Assembly (NCBI RefSeq): GCF_026004075.1
Contig: NZ_BPIK01000001.1
Coordinates: forward strand, 1,714,041-1,778,040
Direction of reading: 5' to 3'
Source: Meiothermus sp.
GTDB taxonomy: Bacteria > Deinococcota > Deinococci > Deinococcales > Thermaceae
Length of the DNA stretch: 64,000 nt
The first letter of the stretch is position 1; every line of letters starts with the position of its first letter. Under the pieces are notes generated by a model, which saw only the letters and a program-made list of their open reading frames with translations, did no database searches and had not been told where the DNA came from. A program made the position numbers and the translations under genes. Positions 51,365-62,598 of the stretch are shown here, piece by piece.

Positions 51365-54154
51365 TCAGCCCCCTTTGAGCGCCCGCCTGAAAATCTGCGG
51401 GGCGAACTCGGCCACCGCCCGCAAAAAGCCGGTCACGCCGCGGGCCCGGCCCGGGGTGATGTAGACCGGCACCCCCAGGCTTTCGGCCTCCAGCCGCACC
51501 GGCTCGGAAAGGTCGTGGCCCACGTAGCTGCTGATGATCATCAGGCCGTGGGCCCGCTCGAGGCGGCTTTGTATGCGCCGGATAACCTCCCGCCCGGCGG
51601 TGTGGGTGTCGGAGTCGAACCAGTCGAGCTCGAGGCCCTGGTGTTGCAGGATGGGGGTCAGGCGGCTGCGGAGCTGGGTGTGCCCTCCCACCACGATCAG
51701 GTACTCCCCATGGAAGCGGGGCAGCCCCTCGCGCATCAGGGCCTCGGGGGTGACCCCGGCCAGGGTATCGGGGCCGCCCTCGAGGGTTGCCAGGGCCCTC
51801 GAGGTGGCCTTGAGCTCCTCCAGGTAAAGCTGTAGCTCGGGGTCGGTGGGGTTCAGAAAAAGCAGGTTGCGCAGAATCTCGCGCGAGAGCTCGAGGTCTT
51901 TCTCCCGGTAATAGGCGATGTCCAGGGCCTTACGCCAGGTCTCGGTGGCCTTCTGGTAGGCCCCGGTGCGCTCGTAGTGCTCGGCCAGGTCGTAGAGCAC
52001 CTCCAGGGCCTCGGGGTTGCGGGCCAGCTCAGAAAGCAAGAGCCCCTCGGCCCCCAGGGCCTGCCCGGCGTTGTACAGCGCGGCCAGGTAGCGGCCCCGC
52101 ACCGCCCCGGCCTCCTGGCTCTGGGAGAAGCTGCGCGAGAGGCGGTAGGCCAGCTCGAGGTGCTCCAAAGGCGGCTCGGCGGACTGTTCGAGGCTCTGGG
52201 TGAGCATCCGGAAGGCCTCCCAGGGCCCTTCCAGCTCCTCCACCAGCTTGAGTACGGGCTCAATCTGCGCAAAGGGCTGCAACCCTGCCTCGCGCACCCG
52301 ACCCAAGAACTCCCGGGCCAGCACCGGCTCCCCGGCTTCCTGGGCCTCCTGGGCCAGCTCAAACAACTGGGTTACCGGGTAGGCCCGGTGGGCGTGGGCC
52401 CGCTTGTGATCGCCCAGCACCTCGAGCACCGGGGCGCCCAGGGCCCGTTTGGACAGGGCCAGCAGGTGGTAGGCCAGCCCCGCCGCCTCCCCCCTGGACT
52501 CCCGCGCGGCCCGCTCGAGGTAGCGCAGCGCCTCGGTGTGCCGCCCCTCGCGGTGCCGCAGCAGGCCCAGGGCCAGCAGTGCGGTGGCGTCCTCGGCCCG
52601 GGCCACCGCGTCGGTCAGGTAGGGCTCCGCCTCCTTCAGGTCGGCCAGCGGCACCCTGTCCAGGGCCTCGGGGCCCCGCACCTTCAGGCCCGCCAGGGCC
52701 AGCCCCAAAGCCCCGTGCGACTCCCCCAGCACGTACAAGCGCTGGGCATACCGGGCCGCCCGGCCCCACAGGCCCTGCTGCAAGGCGGCCTGCAAACCCA
52801 CCCGCAGCAGCCCCCGGGTCAGCAGGTCGGGCGAGAGGTCTTCCACGAACTCCACCCGGCGGCTGGCCTCGCTCCAGTCGCCCTCGCGGCACAGGCGCAC
52901 CACGCGCTCCTCGATGCGCTCGAGGGTGGTTTTGAGGTAGACCTCGGCCTCGGGCAGGCCGCACTCGTGTAACTGGCGCAGGGCCTCCGAGAGCCGTCCT
53001 AAGCCCAGGTAAACCTTCCCCAAGGCCAGCTTGAACCGGCCTCCGCGGCTGGACAGCGCTTCCAGGCGGGGCAGGGCCCGCGGGTAATCCTCCTGCTCGG
53101 CCCAGCACAGCACCCGCAGGTTTTCGGCCTCGGGCTGATGGGCCAGGGCCAGGGCCGCCTCGGCTTCGGCGTAGCGCGCCAGGGCAAACAGGGCCCGGCC
53201 CCGCAGGTGGGCCAGCTCGCCGGTTGCATCTTCCGGTATCAGGCGCAGCACCTCGGCGTATGCGCCGCCCTCGAGCAAAGCCCAGACCTCCTCGCTCGAG
53301 GGCAGGGGGCTTGGTGCGCTTGGGCGGGGGTTCCGGGCTTCGCCCGGCAGCGGCGAGGGGTCGGGCCGCACCAACGCCACCGGCATCCGGGCGGTAATCA
53401 GGGTGTAGTCCCCCTCGCCCACCAACTGCACCGCCTCAAACCCCATCTGCACCAGGGCCTGCTCGGCGGCCTGGGGGTTCTTGCCCAGAAACGGCCCGTG
53501 GGCGTAGGCCAGCAGACCACCCGGTTTGAGCAGCCCCTCGAGGCCCTGCAGGCGCTGCACAAAGTTGAAGTGCTCGAGGTAGCGGGGGGCCTCGAGGGTG
53601 TTGGGTAAGTCCCCCAGATACCCCTCGGGCAGGCAGGAGAGCAGCAGCACCGCGTCCATCTCCGGCAGGCCCGGCTGGTTCGGAAACCAGCCCTCATGCC
53701 ACTGCACCCCCTCGCCGGTGCGGGCCCGACCGATCTCCACCGCCTGGGCCACCCCCTCCAGGGCGTGCCACTCCAGTTCGGGCCGGGCCTCACGCAGCAG
53801 CGTCACCAGCGCACCAGTAAAGGCCCCCACCTCCAGCACCCGCCCCTGGGCCGGCAAAAGCGGGGGCAGCACCCGCACGTAAAACTCCACGAATGGCAGA
53901 TGCATAGCGTACACCAGGGCTTCCAGCCGCTCCCGCGGGTGGCTGAGCACCGCAGTGTAAAAACTTCGCACCGCCTCCAGGTCGCCTCCTTTGGCTTCCA
54001 GATAGCCTTTCCAGGCGTCCAGGATGGGTTTTCGTCGGCCAGGGCTGCCGATGCGTTTGGCCAGCACCGCCTCGAAACGGCCCGGCGAAAGGGGGGCCTC
54101 GAGGTGAAACTGGCTACGAAAGTAGCGCTTAACTTGGGTGTTCACGGTGTCCAC
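51365..54154 (-). CDS. Methyltransferase-TPR-DUF2325 fusion protein
   Basis: 929 residues. Residues about 90-260 carry a SAM-dependent methyltransferase core: GRVLEVGAFTGALVTLL (SAM loop at 105-120) then LEWHALEGVAQAVE, DAVLLLSCLPEGYL, and LEGLLKPGGLLAYAHG. A Pro-rich linker (about 268-290) leads to a long helical repeat region of TPR type (about 290-800). The last about 110 residues (GEYLIVVGGHTQLRSRLTPIL ... VYITPGRARGVTGFLRAVAEF) resemble DUF2325. I do not know this domain order from characterised proteins. GTG start with GAGGTGG upstream. Substrate unknown. Confidence 0.8.
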   Translation of the reverse strand: MDTVNTQVKRYFRSQFHLEAPLSPGRFEAVLAKRIGSPGRRKPILDAWKGYLEAKGGDLEAVRSFYTAVLSHPRERLEALVYAMHLPFVEFYVRVLPPLLPAQGRVLEVGAFTGALVTLLREARPELEWHALEGVAQAVEIGRARTGEGVQWHEGWFPNQPGLPEMDAVLLLSCLPEGYLGDLPNTLEAPRYLEHFNFVQRLQGLEGLLKPGGLLAYAHGPFLGKNPQAAEQALVQMGFEAVQLVGEGDYTLITARMPVALVRPDPSPLPGEARNPRPSAPSPLPSSEEVWALLEGGAYAEVLRLIPEDATGELAHLRGRALFALARYAEAEAALALAHQPEAENLRVLCWAEQEDYPRALPRLEALSSRGGRFKLALGKVYLGLGRLSEALRQLHECGLPEAEVYLKTTLERIEERVVRLCREGDWSEASRRVEFVEDLSPDLLTRGLLRVGLQAALQQGLWGRAARYAQRLYVLGESHGALGLALAGLKVRGPEALDRVPLADLKEAEPYLTDAVARAEDATALLALGLLRHREGRHTEALRYLERAARESRGEAAGLAYHLLALSKRALGAPVLEVLGDHKRAHAHRAYPVTQLFELAQEAQEAGEPVLAREFLGRVREAGLQPFAQIEPVLKLVEELEGPWEAFRMLTQSLEQSAEPPLEHLELAYRLSRSFSQSQEAGAVRGRYLAALYNAGQALGAEGLLLSELARNPEALEVLYDLAEHYERTGAYQKATETWRKALDIAYYREKDLELSREILRNLLFLNPTDPELQLYLEELKATSRALATLEGGPDTLAGVTPEALMREGLPRFHGEYLIVVGGHTQLRSRLTPILQHQGLELDWFDSDTHTAGREVIRRIQSRLERAHGLMIISSYVGHDLSEPVRLEAESLGVPVYITPGRARGVTGFLRAVAEFAPQIFRRALKGG

Positions 54155-54303
54155 AAACCACCTCGCTCATCCGAAGGCGTTGAGGGGTATTGTGGCAAGT
54201 TCGGCCCAGGCTGTAAACCACCCAGCTCACTACCCCCCGTGGGTATGTGCCCCACGGTTCAGGCTATGGGCAAAATGAGCTGGCAGGCTATCAAAATGTG
54301 GGG

Positions 54304-55803
54304 CTACTCGAGGGCAGCCGGTACAAAGCGAACCGTCTGCCCAGGGCGAAGCTGGGCCAGCCAGGGCAGGTCGGCGGGATGTACCAGCGCCGGCTTGGCA
54401 TAGCCGCCGATGCGGCCCCGGTCGTTGAGCAGCACAATGGGCTGGCCCTCGGTGGTAATCTGCACCGCCCCCAGCGGGGTGGCCTCGCTGATCAGCTCGC
54501 CCCCTGGCACCTCCGGCCCCACAAGCCGGAGCCCCATCCGATCCCCCGAGGCCAGCTCGTAGGTTCCAGCGCACAAAGCCCGCATCGCTTCCAGGCTGTA
54601 CTGCGGCCCCGGCAGCAGGCGCACCCGCTGCACTCCCAGAGGGGGTAGGGCAAAGCCGAAGCCCGCTCGAGCCCCCCGCACCTCCGCCACCCCCAGCACA
54701 TCACCGGCCTGCAAGGGCCGCCCGATCAGCCCCCTGAAGTCGGTGCTGGCGCTCCCATAGAAGCGATCGCTCTCAATACCCCCCGCCAGGGCCAGGTAGC
54801 CCCGCACGCCGTCGGGGGCCGAGGCAAAGTGCAGCTTATCGCCGGTGCGCAAAGCAAAGGTCTGGGCCACAGGCATGGGCACGCTGTTGACCAGGGGCAC
54901 CATCCCGTAGCCCACAAAGACGGCCACCAGCGGCCGCAACGCACTCAGCACAGGGCCCTTGAGGGTCAGTTCCAGGAGCGGTGCATCCGGGGGGTTGCCC
55001 ACCAGCCGGTTGGCCAGGCCCGCCAGCCGCCCATCCAGCGCCCCCGAGGCCGCCAGCCCCAGGCGCCCGGCCATGCGTCGCCCGCTGTCCATCACCAGAT
55101 CCAGCAGGCCCGGCTCCTCCACCCGCAGCGCCGGATACCGCGGGGCCGCTGGCAGCAAGGGCTTGAGGGCGGGCACCGCCGGGGTGGGGCCTTCAGACGG
55201 CACAAACCGCACCCGATCGCCGGCTTCCAGCAAAAACACCGGCGCGCGGTGGGGGTTGTAGACCTGGGTGAGCGCAGTGCCAATCAGGTGCCACCCGCCG
55301 GGCGAGGGCAGTGGGTAAATACCGCTCTGGTTGCCGGCAATCGCCACCGCGTGGGCCGGCACCAGGGCTCTGGGCGTCCCCCTTCGGGGCAGCCGCAGGC
55401 GCTCGGGCAGGGGCCCCAGAAAGGGAAAGCCCGGTGTGAAACCGGTGGCGAACACCCGGTAAGGGGCCTGGCTGTGCAGCCGTACCACTTCCTCGACCGA
55501 AAGGCCGGTTTGTTCGGCCACCCAGGCCAGGTCGGGCCCGTCGTAGCGGATGGGGATCTCGGCCTCTTTGCCTGCTAGCGCATCGGACAGCGCCTCCAGA
55601 TGCCGGCGCACCCAGCGCAGAACCCGCGCCCGCGCGACCCGCTCGGCGTCGTACTCGAGGTAGAGCTTCACATAGCCAGGCACCACGTCGGTCACACCCG
55701 GCAGCAGGTGGGCCAGCAGGGCCCGCGTCAGGGCCAGCATTTTAGCGCTGGCCTCGAGGTCGAGTTGTTCGGAGAAAGGCAGGTAGAAGCCGGTCAGGGT
55801 CAT
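54304..55803 (-). CDS. pxpBC: 5-oxoprolinase subunits B and C fused
   Basis: 499 residues. The first about 215 are PxpB/KipI-like: GFTPGFPFLGPLPERLRLPRRGTPRALV and SPGGWHLIG. The rest is PxpC/KipA-like (biotin-carboxylase-related cyclophilin fold): LDLVMDSGRRMAGRLGLAASGALD, VFVGYGMVPLVNSVPM, and LINDRGRIGGYAKPALVHPADLPWL (read VLLNDRGRIGGYA). With PxpA it hydrolyses 5-oxoproline with ATP. In E. coli the two are separate. TATCCT lies 8 bases before the ATG. Order is pxpA then pxpBC on the minus strand. Confidence 0.9.
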   Translation of the reverse strand: MTLTGFYLPFSEQLDLEASAKMLALTRALLAHLLPGVTDVVPGYVKLYLEYDAERVARARVLRWVRRHLEALSDALAGKEAEIPIRYDGPDLAWVAEQTGLSVEEVVRLHSQAPYRVFATGFTPGFPFLGPLPERLRLPRRGTPRALVPAHAVAIAGNQSGIYPLPSPGGWHLIGTALTQVYNPHRAPVFLLEAGDRVRFVPSEGPTPAVPALKPLLPAAPRYPALRVEEPGLLDLVMDSGRRMAGRLGLAASGALDGRLAGLANRLVGNPPDAPLLELTLKGPVLSALRPLVAVFVGYGMVPLVNSVPMPVAQTFALRTGDKLHFASAPDGVRGYLALAGGIESDRFYGSASTDFRGLIGRPLQAGDVLGVAEVRGARAGFGFALPPLGVQRVRLLPGPQYSLEAMRALCAGTYELASGDRMGLRLVGPEVPGGELISEATPLGAVQITTEGQPIVLLNDRGRIGGYAKPALVHPADLPWLAQLRPGQTVRFVPAALE

Positions 55804-55811
55804 GCAAGGCC

Positions 55812-55817
55812 AGGATA
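55812..55817 (-). promoter_or_regulatory. -10-like TATCCT of pxpBC
   Basis: TATCCT on the minus strand, 8 bases before the ATG at 55803, just after the pxpA stop side. Confidence 0.45.
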
Positions 55818-55846
55818 CCGCTCCTGAACAGGCAGCAGGCCGTTAC

Positions 55847-56599
55847 TCAGTAAGTCTCAATGGTCACCCCTTCGGCCTGCAGCGCCTCCCGCACGGCCCG
55901 GGCAATCTCGACCGCGTTGGGGTTATCGCCGTGGATGCACAGGGTCTGGGCCCGCACCTCCACCCAGCCCCCATCCACCGCTGCCACCCGGCCCTCCACC
56001 ACCATCTGCACCGCCCGACGGGCCGCCTCGGCGGGGTCGTGAATCCAGGCCCCAGGGGTTCCCCGTGGGGCCAGCCGACCGTCGCGGCTGTAACCCCGTT
56101 CGGGGAAAGCCTCGGCGACGGTGCGGAGCCCCAGGCGCTTGGCCTCCTGCTCCAGTGGGGTGTTGGGCAGCACCACCAGCGGCACCTGGGGGTCGAAGTC
56201 CAGGGCCGCCTGGGCGATGGCGCGGGCGGTCGGGGGGTCTTTGGTGGCCCGGTTGTACAGGGCCCCGTGGGCCTTGATGTGGTGCAGGGGCAGGCCCCGC
56301 ACCTTCAGAAAAGCGCTCAGGGCCCCCACCTGGTAGAGCACGTCGGCGTAGATCTCCTCGGGCGTGGCCGCCATCTCCCGCCGCCCAAAACCCACCCGGT
56401 CGGGGAAGCCGGGGTGGGCCCCCACCGCCAGGCCGGTCTTTTGGGCGAGCTCGAGGGTGCGCCCCATGGTGAGCGGGTCGCCAGCGTGAAACCCGCAGGC
56501 CACGTTCACCGAACTCAGCAGGGGGAACAGCTCCTCGTCCCGCCCCAGCTTCCAGTTGCCAAAGGATTCGCCTGCATCGGCATTCAGGTCAATCTGCAT
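55847..56599 (-). CDS. pxpA: 5-oxoprolinase subunit A (LamB/YcsF family)
   Basis: 250 residues. IDLNADAGESFGNWKLG at the N-terminus, VNVACGFHAGDPLTM, then GAHPGFPDRVGFGRREM and VRGLPLHHIKAHGALYNRATKDP: the full PxpA pattern. Subunit of the ATP-dependent 5-oxoprolinase with PxpBC, which follows after 43 bases. Start at 56599 has TATTGT 8 bases upstream; the TTG at 56611 is less likely. Confidence 0.95.
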   Translation of the reverse strand: MQIDLNADAGESFGNWKLGRDEELFPLLSSVNVACGFHAGDPLTMGRTLELAQKTGLAVGAHPGFPDRVGFGRREMAATPEEIYADVLYQVGALSAFLKVRGLPLHHIKAHGALYNRATKDPPTARAIAQAALDFDPQVPLVVLPNTPLEQEAKRLGLRTVAEAFPERGYSRDGRLAPRGTPGAWIHDPAEAARRAVQMVVEGRVAAVDGGWVEVRAQTLCIHGDNPNAVEIARAVREALQAEGVTIETY

Positions 56600-56607
56600 T
56601 AATTCAC

Positions 56608-56613
56608 ACAATA
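56608..56613 (-). promoter_or_regulatory. -10-like TATTGT of pxpA
   Basis: TATTGT on the minus strand, 8 bases before the ATG at 56599. Confidence 0.45.
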
Positions 56614-56712
56614 ATCAGCTACGCCGGGTTGTCAACAATCCAACCTTCTTCCAAAAGTGCACGCTGCCTCGGGTTCGGTAAGGTGAAAACCCAACTCCAG
56701 GCGGGTTTGTGC

Positions 56713-57690
56713 CTACCAGCCCAGCACCAAGGCAAACATCAGCGGGGCCACAATCGAGGCGTCCGACTCGACGATGAACTTGGGCGTGTCCACGGCCAGC
56801 TTGCCCCAGGTAATTTTCTCGTTGGGCACGGCCCCCGAGTAGGAGCCATAGCTGGTGGTGGAGTCGGAGATCTGGCAAAAGTAGCCCCAGACCGGAATAT
56901 CGGGGCGCTGCATATCCTGGTGCAACATGGGCACCACGCAGATGGGGAAGTCGCCCGCGATGCCCCCGCCAATCTGGAAGAAGCCGATGGAGTGCTGTTT
57001 GGAGGTCTCTACGTACCACTCGGCCAGCATCATCATGTACTCGATGCCGGTACGCACGGTGTGGACGTTTTTAATGTGCCCATTGAGGCAGTGGCCGGCG
57101 TACATATTGCCGGTGGTGGAGTCCTCCCAGCCCGGTACCACGATGGGCAGGTTTTTCTCGGCCGCCGCTACCATCCAGCTATCCTTGGGGTCAATCTGGT
57201 AGTAGGGCTCGAGCTTCCCCGAGCGGATAATGCGGTACAAAAACTCGTGCGGGAAGTAGCGCTCCCCGGCCCTATCGGCGGCCTCCCACTCGTCTAGCAG
57301 GGCCTGCTCGAGCCGCCGCATGGCCTCCATCTCGGGAATGCAGGTATCGGTCACCCGGTTGAGGTGGCGCTCCAGGAGCTTCTGCTCATCCAAGGCGGTC
57401 AGTTCGCGCCAGTTGGGAATGCGTTCGTAGTGATGGTGGGCTACCAGGTTAAAGAGGTCTTCCTCCAGGTTGGCCCCGGTGCAGCTAATGGCGTGCACTT
57501 TGTCCTGCCGGATCATCTCGGCCAGCGAGAGACCCAGCTCGGCAGTGCTCATGGCCCCGGCCAGGGTGACCATCATCACCCCCCCTTGCTCGAGGTGGGC
57601 GCGGTAGGCTTCGGCGGCCTCCACCAGGGTGGCGGCGTTGAAGTGACGAAAATGGTGCTTCAGAAACTTTGAAATTTCTCCACCTGGCAT
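56713..57690 (-). CDS. Deoxyhypusine-synthase-like protein
   Basis: 325 residues from the ATG at 57690 with TGGAGC upstream. DHS-fold motifs: GGVMMVTLAGAMSTAELG, AISCTGANLEEDLFN, NLPIVVPGWEDSTTGNM, and SIGFFQIGGGIAGDFPICV. Near the end EKITWGKLAVDTPKFIVESD keeps the Lys that carries the aminobutyl intermediate in eukaryotic DHS, followed by DASIVAPLMF. Bacteria lack eIF5A, so the partner is not hypusinated eIF5A; bacterial members have been tied to homospermidine or modified polyamines. Function here is open. Confidence 0.85.
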   Translation of the reverse strand: MPGGEISKFLKHHFRHFNAATLVEAAEAYRAHLEQGGVMMVTLAGAMSTAELGLSLAEMIRQDKVHAISCTGANLEEDLFNLVAHHHYERIPNWRELTALDEQKLLERHLNRVTDTCIPEMEAMRRLEQALLDEWEAADRAGERYFPHEFLYRIIRSGKLEPYYQIDPKDSWMVAAAEKNLPIVVPGWEDSTTGNMYAGHCLNGHIKNVHTVRTGIEYMMMLAEWYVETSKQHSIGFFQIGGGIAGDFPICVVPMLHQDMQRPDIPVWGYFCQISDSTTSYGSYSGAVPNEKITWGKLAVDTPKFIVESDASIVAPLMFALVLGW

Positions 57691-57870
57691 ACAAGCTCCA
57701 TTCTCGCGGGGTGGGCGATGGTGGCTCCCCCCTTTGGTCTTCAGACCAAGCGCCACGGTGCTCCAGGGACAAAGGCGTCCCGCCGAGCTCCAACTGAAAA
57801 GTGTACCTGGGGTTGTGTGGGCAGTCAAAAATAGGGGCTTTGCTCACTACCCACAGGTGCCTGCCCGGCG

Positions 57871-57876
57871 TATGGT
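57871..57876 (+). promoter_or_regulatory. -10-like TATGGT of the globin gene
   Basis: TATGGT, 7 bases before the GTG at 57884; it overlaps the alternative ATG at 57872 and so favours the GTG. Confidence 0.5.
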
Positions 57877-57883
57877 GGGGCCT

Positions 57884-58303
57884 GTGAAAGACCTCGAGTC
57901 CCGAGCCGACATCGCTGTTGTGGTAGACAGGTTTTATGCCAGAGCCATCCAGGACGAGCAGATCGGTTACCTATTCGAAGGCCTCGACCTGATGAACCAC
58001 CTGCCGGTCATCTACGACTTCTGGGAGAACATCCTGTGGCGCACCGGGGCTTACAAGGGCGGCATGATGTACAAGCACCTGCTGCTCAACGCCCGCAAGC
58101 CCCTCCGGCTCGAGCACTTTCAACGCTGGCTCGAGCTCTTTACGCAAACCATCGACGAGCACTTTGCCGGGGAGAACGCCCGCACCATGAAGCAGTTCGC
58201 TCACTCGGTGGCCCGCACCATCTACGCTCGAGTCTCCCAGCAAAATAGCCTCCCGCTCGGGGTTCGGGATGCCCCTAGCGAAACCAGCGCCAAAGCAGAT
58301 TGA
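57884..58303 (+). CDS. Group III truncated hemoglobin
   Basis: 139 residues from the GTG at 57884. VKDLESRADIAVVVDRFYARA matches the usual start of group III globins (Lys-Asp-x-Glu...DIxxLVxxFY). DFWENILWRTGAYKGGMM and HFQRWLELFTQTIDEHFAG carry the heme-side residues, His in PLRLEHFQRWL being the likely proximal ligand. It may bind oxygen or handle NO or redox stress. Divergent from the DHS-like gene; the stop overlaps the next convergent gene by 29 bases. Confidence 0.9.
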   Translation: MKDLESRADIAVVVDRFYARAIQDEQIGYLFEGLDLMNHLPVIYDFWENILWRTGAYKGGMMYKHLLLNARKPLRLEHFQRWLELFTQTIDEHFAGENARTMKQFAHSVARTIYARVSQQNSLPLGVRDAPSETSAKAD

Positions 58304-58496
58304 ATAGCAGGCTCAGCACCAGACTCACCAGCAGCATGGAGGTGAGGGGAAAGTAAAAGCGAAAACCCTCGCGCTCGAGGCGAATATCGCCGGGCAGGCG
58401 GCCAAACCAGGCCAGCAGCCCCGGGGCATACAGCCACACCAGACCCAACAGCACCAGCATCAGGCCCAGGGCCACCAACGCGCGCCCGATCTCCAT
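58275..58496 (-). CDS. DUF2905 small membrane protein
   Basis: 73 residues: IGRALVALGLMLVLLGLVWL (helix 1), APGLLAWFGRLPGDIRLEREG, FYFPLTSMLLVSLVLSLLFN (helix 2). This LGRLPGDI-type motif between two helices is the DUF2905 pattern. Function unknown. It lies 3 bases after the era stop on the same strand, so it is probably translated with era. Confidence 0.88.
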   Translation of the reverse strand: MEIGRALVALGLMLVLLGLVWLYAPGLLAWFGRLPGDIRLEREGFRFYFPLTSMLLVSLVLSLLFNLLWRWFR

Positions 58497-58499
58497 GCT

Positions 58500-59414
58500 T
58501 CAATGGTAGCCCAGTTCGCGTAGAGCTTCAGGGTCTTTGCGCCAGTTAGGGTAGACCTTGACCTGCAAGTCCAGGTAAACCTTGCGGGCCAGAAAGACCT
58601 CGAGCTGCTTGCGGGCGGCTGCCCCAATTTCCTTGAGCTTGCGCCCCCCCGCCCCAATCAGGATGGGCTTGTGGTTCTCGCGCTCGACGTAGATGTTCAC
58701 CTGAATGTAGAAGGTTCCTCCGCCCCCGCCGGCGGGGGCAGGGCGCAGCTCAAACGCTTCGGTTTTGGTGGCAATCGAGTAGGGAATCTCTTCCTTGAGG
58801 CGCTTCATGGCCTCCTCGCGCACGATCTCGGCCGCCCATTCCTCGGGGGTCTGGTCGCCTTTGGCGTAGTCTTCAGGGAAAAAGAAGGGGCCTTCGGGCA
58901 ACAGGGAAAGGATCTCGTCCCGCAGGGCTTTGGCATCGCGCTCATTCTGCGCCGAGATCATACGGGTTTCCAGGCCCGGCAAAAGCTCGGCGTAGGCCTG
59001 CAGCGCAGCCTCGGGATACTTGGCGGCATCGGCCTTGTTCCCGACCAAAATAATGGGCACCTGATCTTTCAGGGGCCGCAAAGCCCGCGCCACCAGCTCA
59101 TCCTCGTGGGTAGGGGGGTGGCGCAAATCCACCAGCCAGAGCACCAGGTTGACCTCGGCCAGGGCCTCAGTAATCTGCCGGATCATGTACTCGCTCAGGG
59201 CATCGGAGGCTTCGTGCCAGCCCGGCGTGTCCACAAATACAATCTGGCGGTTGCCCTCGGTGTGAATACCGCGCACCCGCTTGCGGGTGGTCTGCGGCTT
59301 AGGGCTGATGGGGGCGATTTTCACGCCCAGCATGGTGTTGACCAGGGTAGACTTGCCCACGTTGGGCTTGCCCACCACAGCTACAAATCCGGAATAGGTC
59401 GTGCCTTCAGTCAC
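58500..59414 (-). CDS. era: Era, essential GTPase for 16S rRNA maturation
   Basis: 304 residues. G1 VVGKPNVGKSTLVNTMLG, G2 QTTRKRVRGI, G3 VFVDTPGWH, G4 ILVGNKADA, and the KH domain with IGAGGRKLKEIGAAARKQLE before VKVYPNWRKDPEALRELGY. It binds the 3' end of 16S rRNA during 30S assembly. GTG at 59414 has AGGAGG only 1 base away but TATACT 7 bases away, so a leaderless start is likely. Its promoter lies close to that of divergent dprA. Confidence 0.96.
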   Translation of the reverse strand: MTEGTTYSGFVAVVGKPNVGKSTLVNTMLGVKIAPISPKPQTTRKRVRGIHTEGNRQIVFVDTPGWHEASDALSEYMIRQITEALAEVNLVLWLVDLRHPPTHEDELVARALRPLKDQVPIILVGNKADAAKYPEAALQAYAELLPGLETRMISAQNERDAKALRDEILSLLPEGPFFFPEDYAKGDQTPEEWAAEIVREEAMKRLKEEIPYSIATKTEAFELRPAPAGGGGGTFYIQVNIYVERENHKPILIGAGGRKLKEIGAAARKQLEVFLARKVYLDLQVKVYPNWRKDPEALRELGYH

Positions 59415-59421
59415 GCCTCCT

Positions 59422-59427
59422 AGTATA
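59422..59427 (-). promoter_or_regulatory. -10-like TATACT of era
   Basis: TATACT on the minus strand, 7 bases before the GTG at 59414; better placed than the AGGAGG that touches the start. Confidence 0.5.
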
Positions 59428-59447
59428 GAGGCCTTCCCCACATCCGT

Positions 59448-59453
59448 TATCCT
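59448..59453 (+). promoter_or_regulatory. -10-like TATCCT of dprA
   Basis: TATCCT, 10 bases before the ATG at 59464; only 20 bases separate it from the era -10 box on the other strand. Confidence 0.4.
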
Positions 59454-59463
59454 GTAGCGAGTT

Positions 59464-62536
<3,073 letters not shown>

Positions 62537-62542
62537 ACCAAG

Positions 62543-62548
62543 AGCCTA
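62543..62548 (-). promoter_or_regulatory. -10-like TAGGCT of ispH
   Basis: TAGGCT on the minus strand, 6 bases before the ATG at 62536; leaderless pattern. Confidence 0.5.
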
Positions 62549-62598
62549 CCTTAGCACAGGCGCTTTCCCTGCTCTGTAAGCCAGGGCTGCACCCTGCT

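Noticed and set aside
51977-52972. 331-codon plus-strand frame inside the methyltransferase-TPR gene
   Set aside because: Antisense shadow of Leu/Glu-rich helical repeats; composition is Gln/Gly/Leu-rich without any domain.
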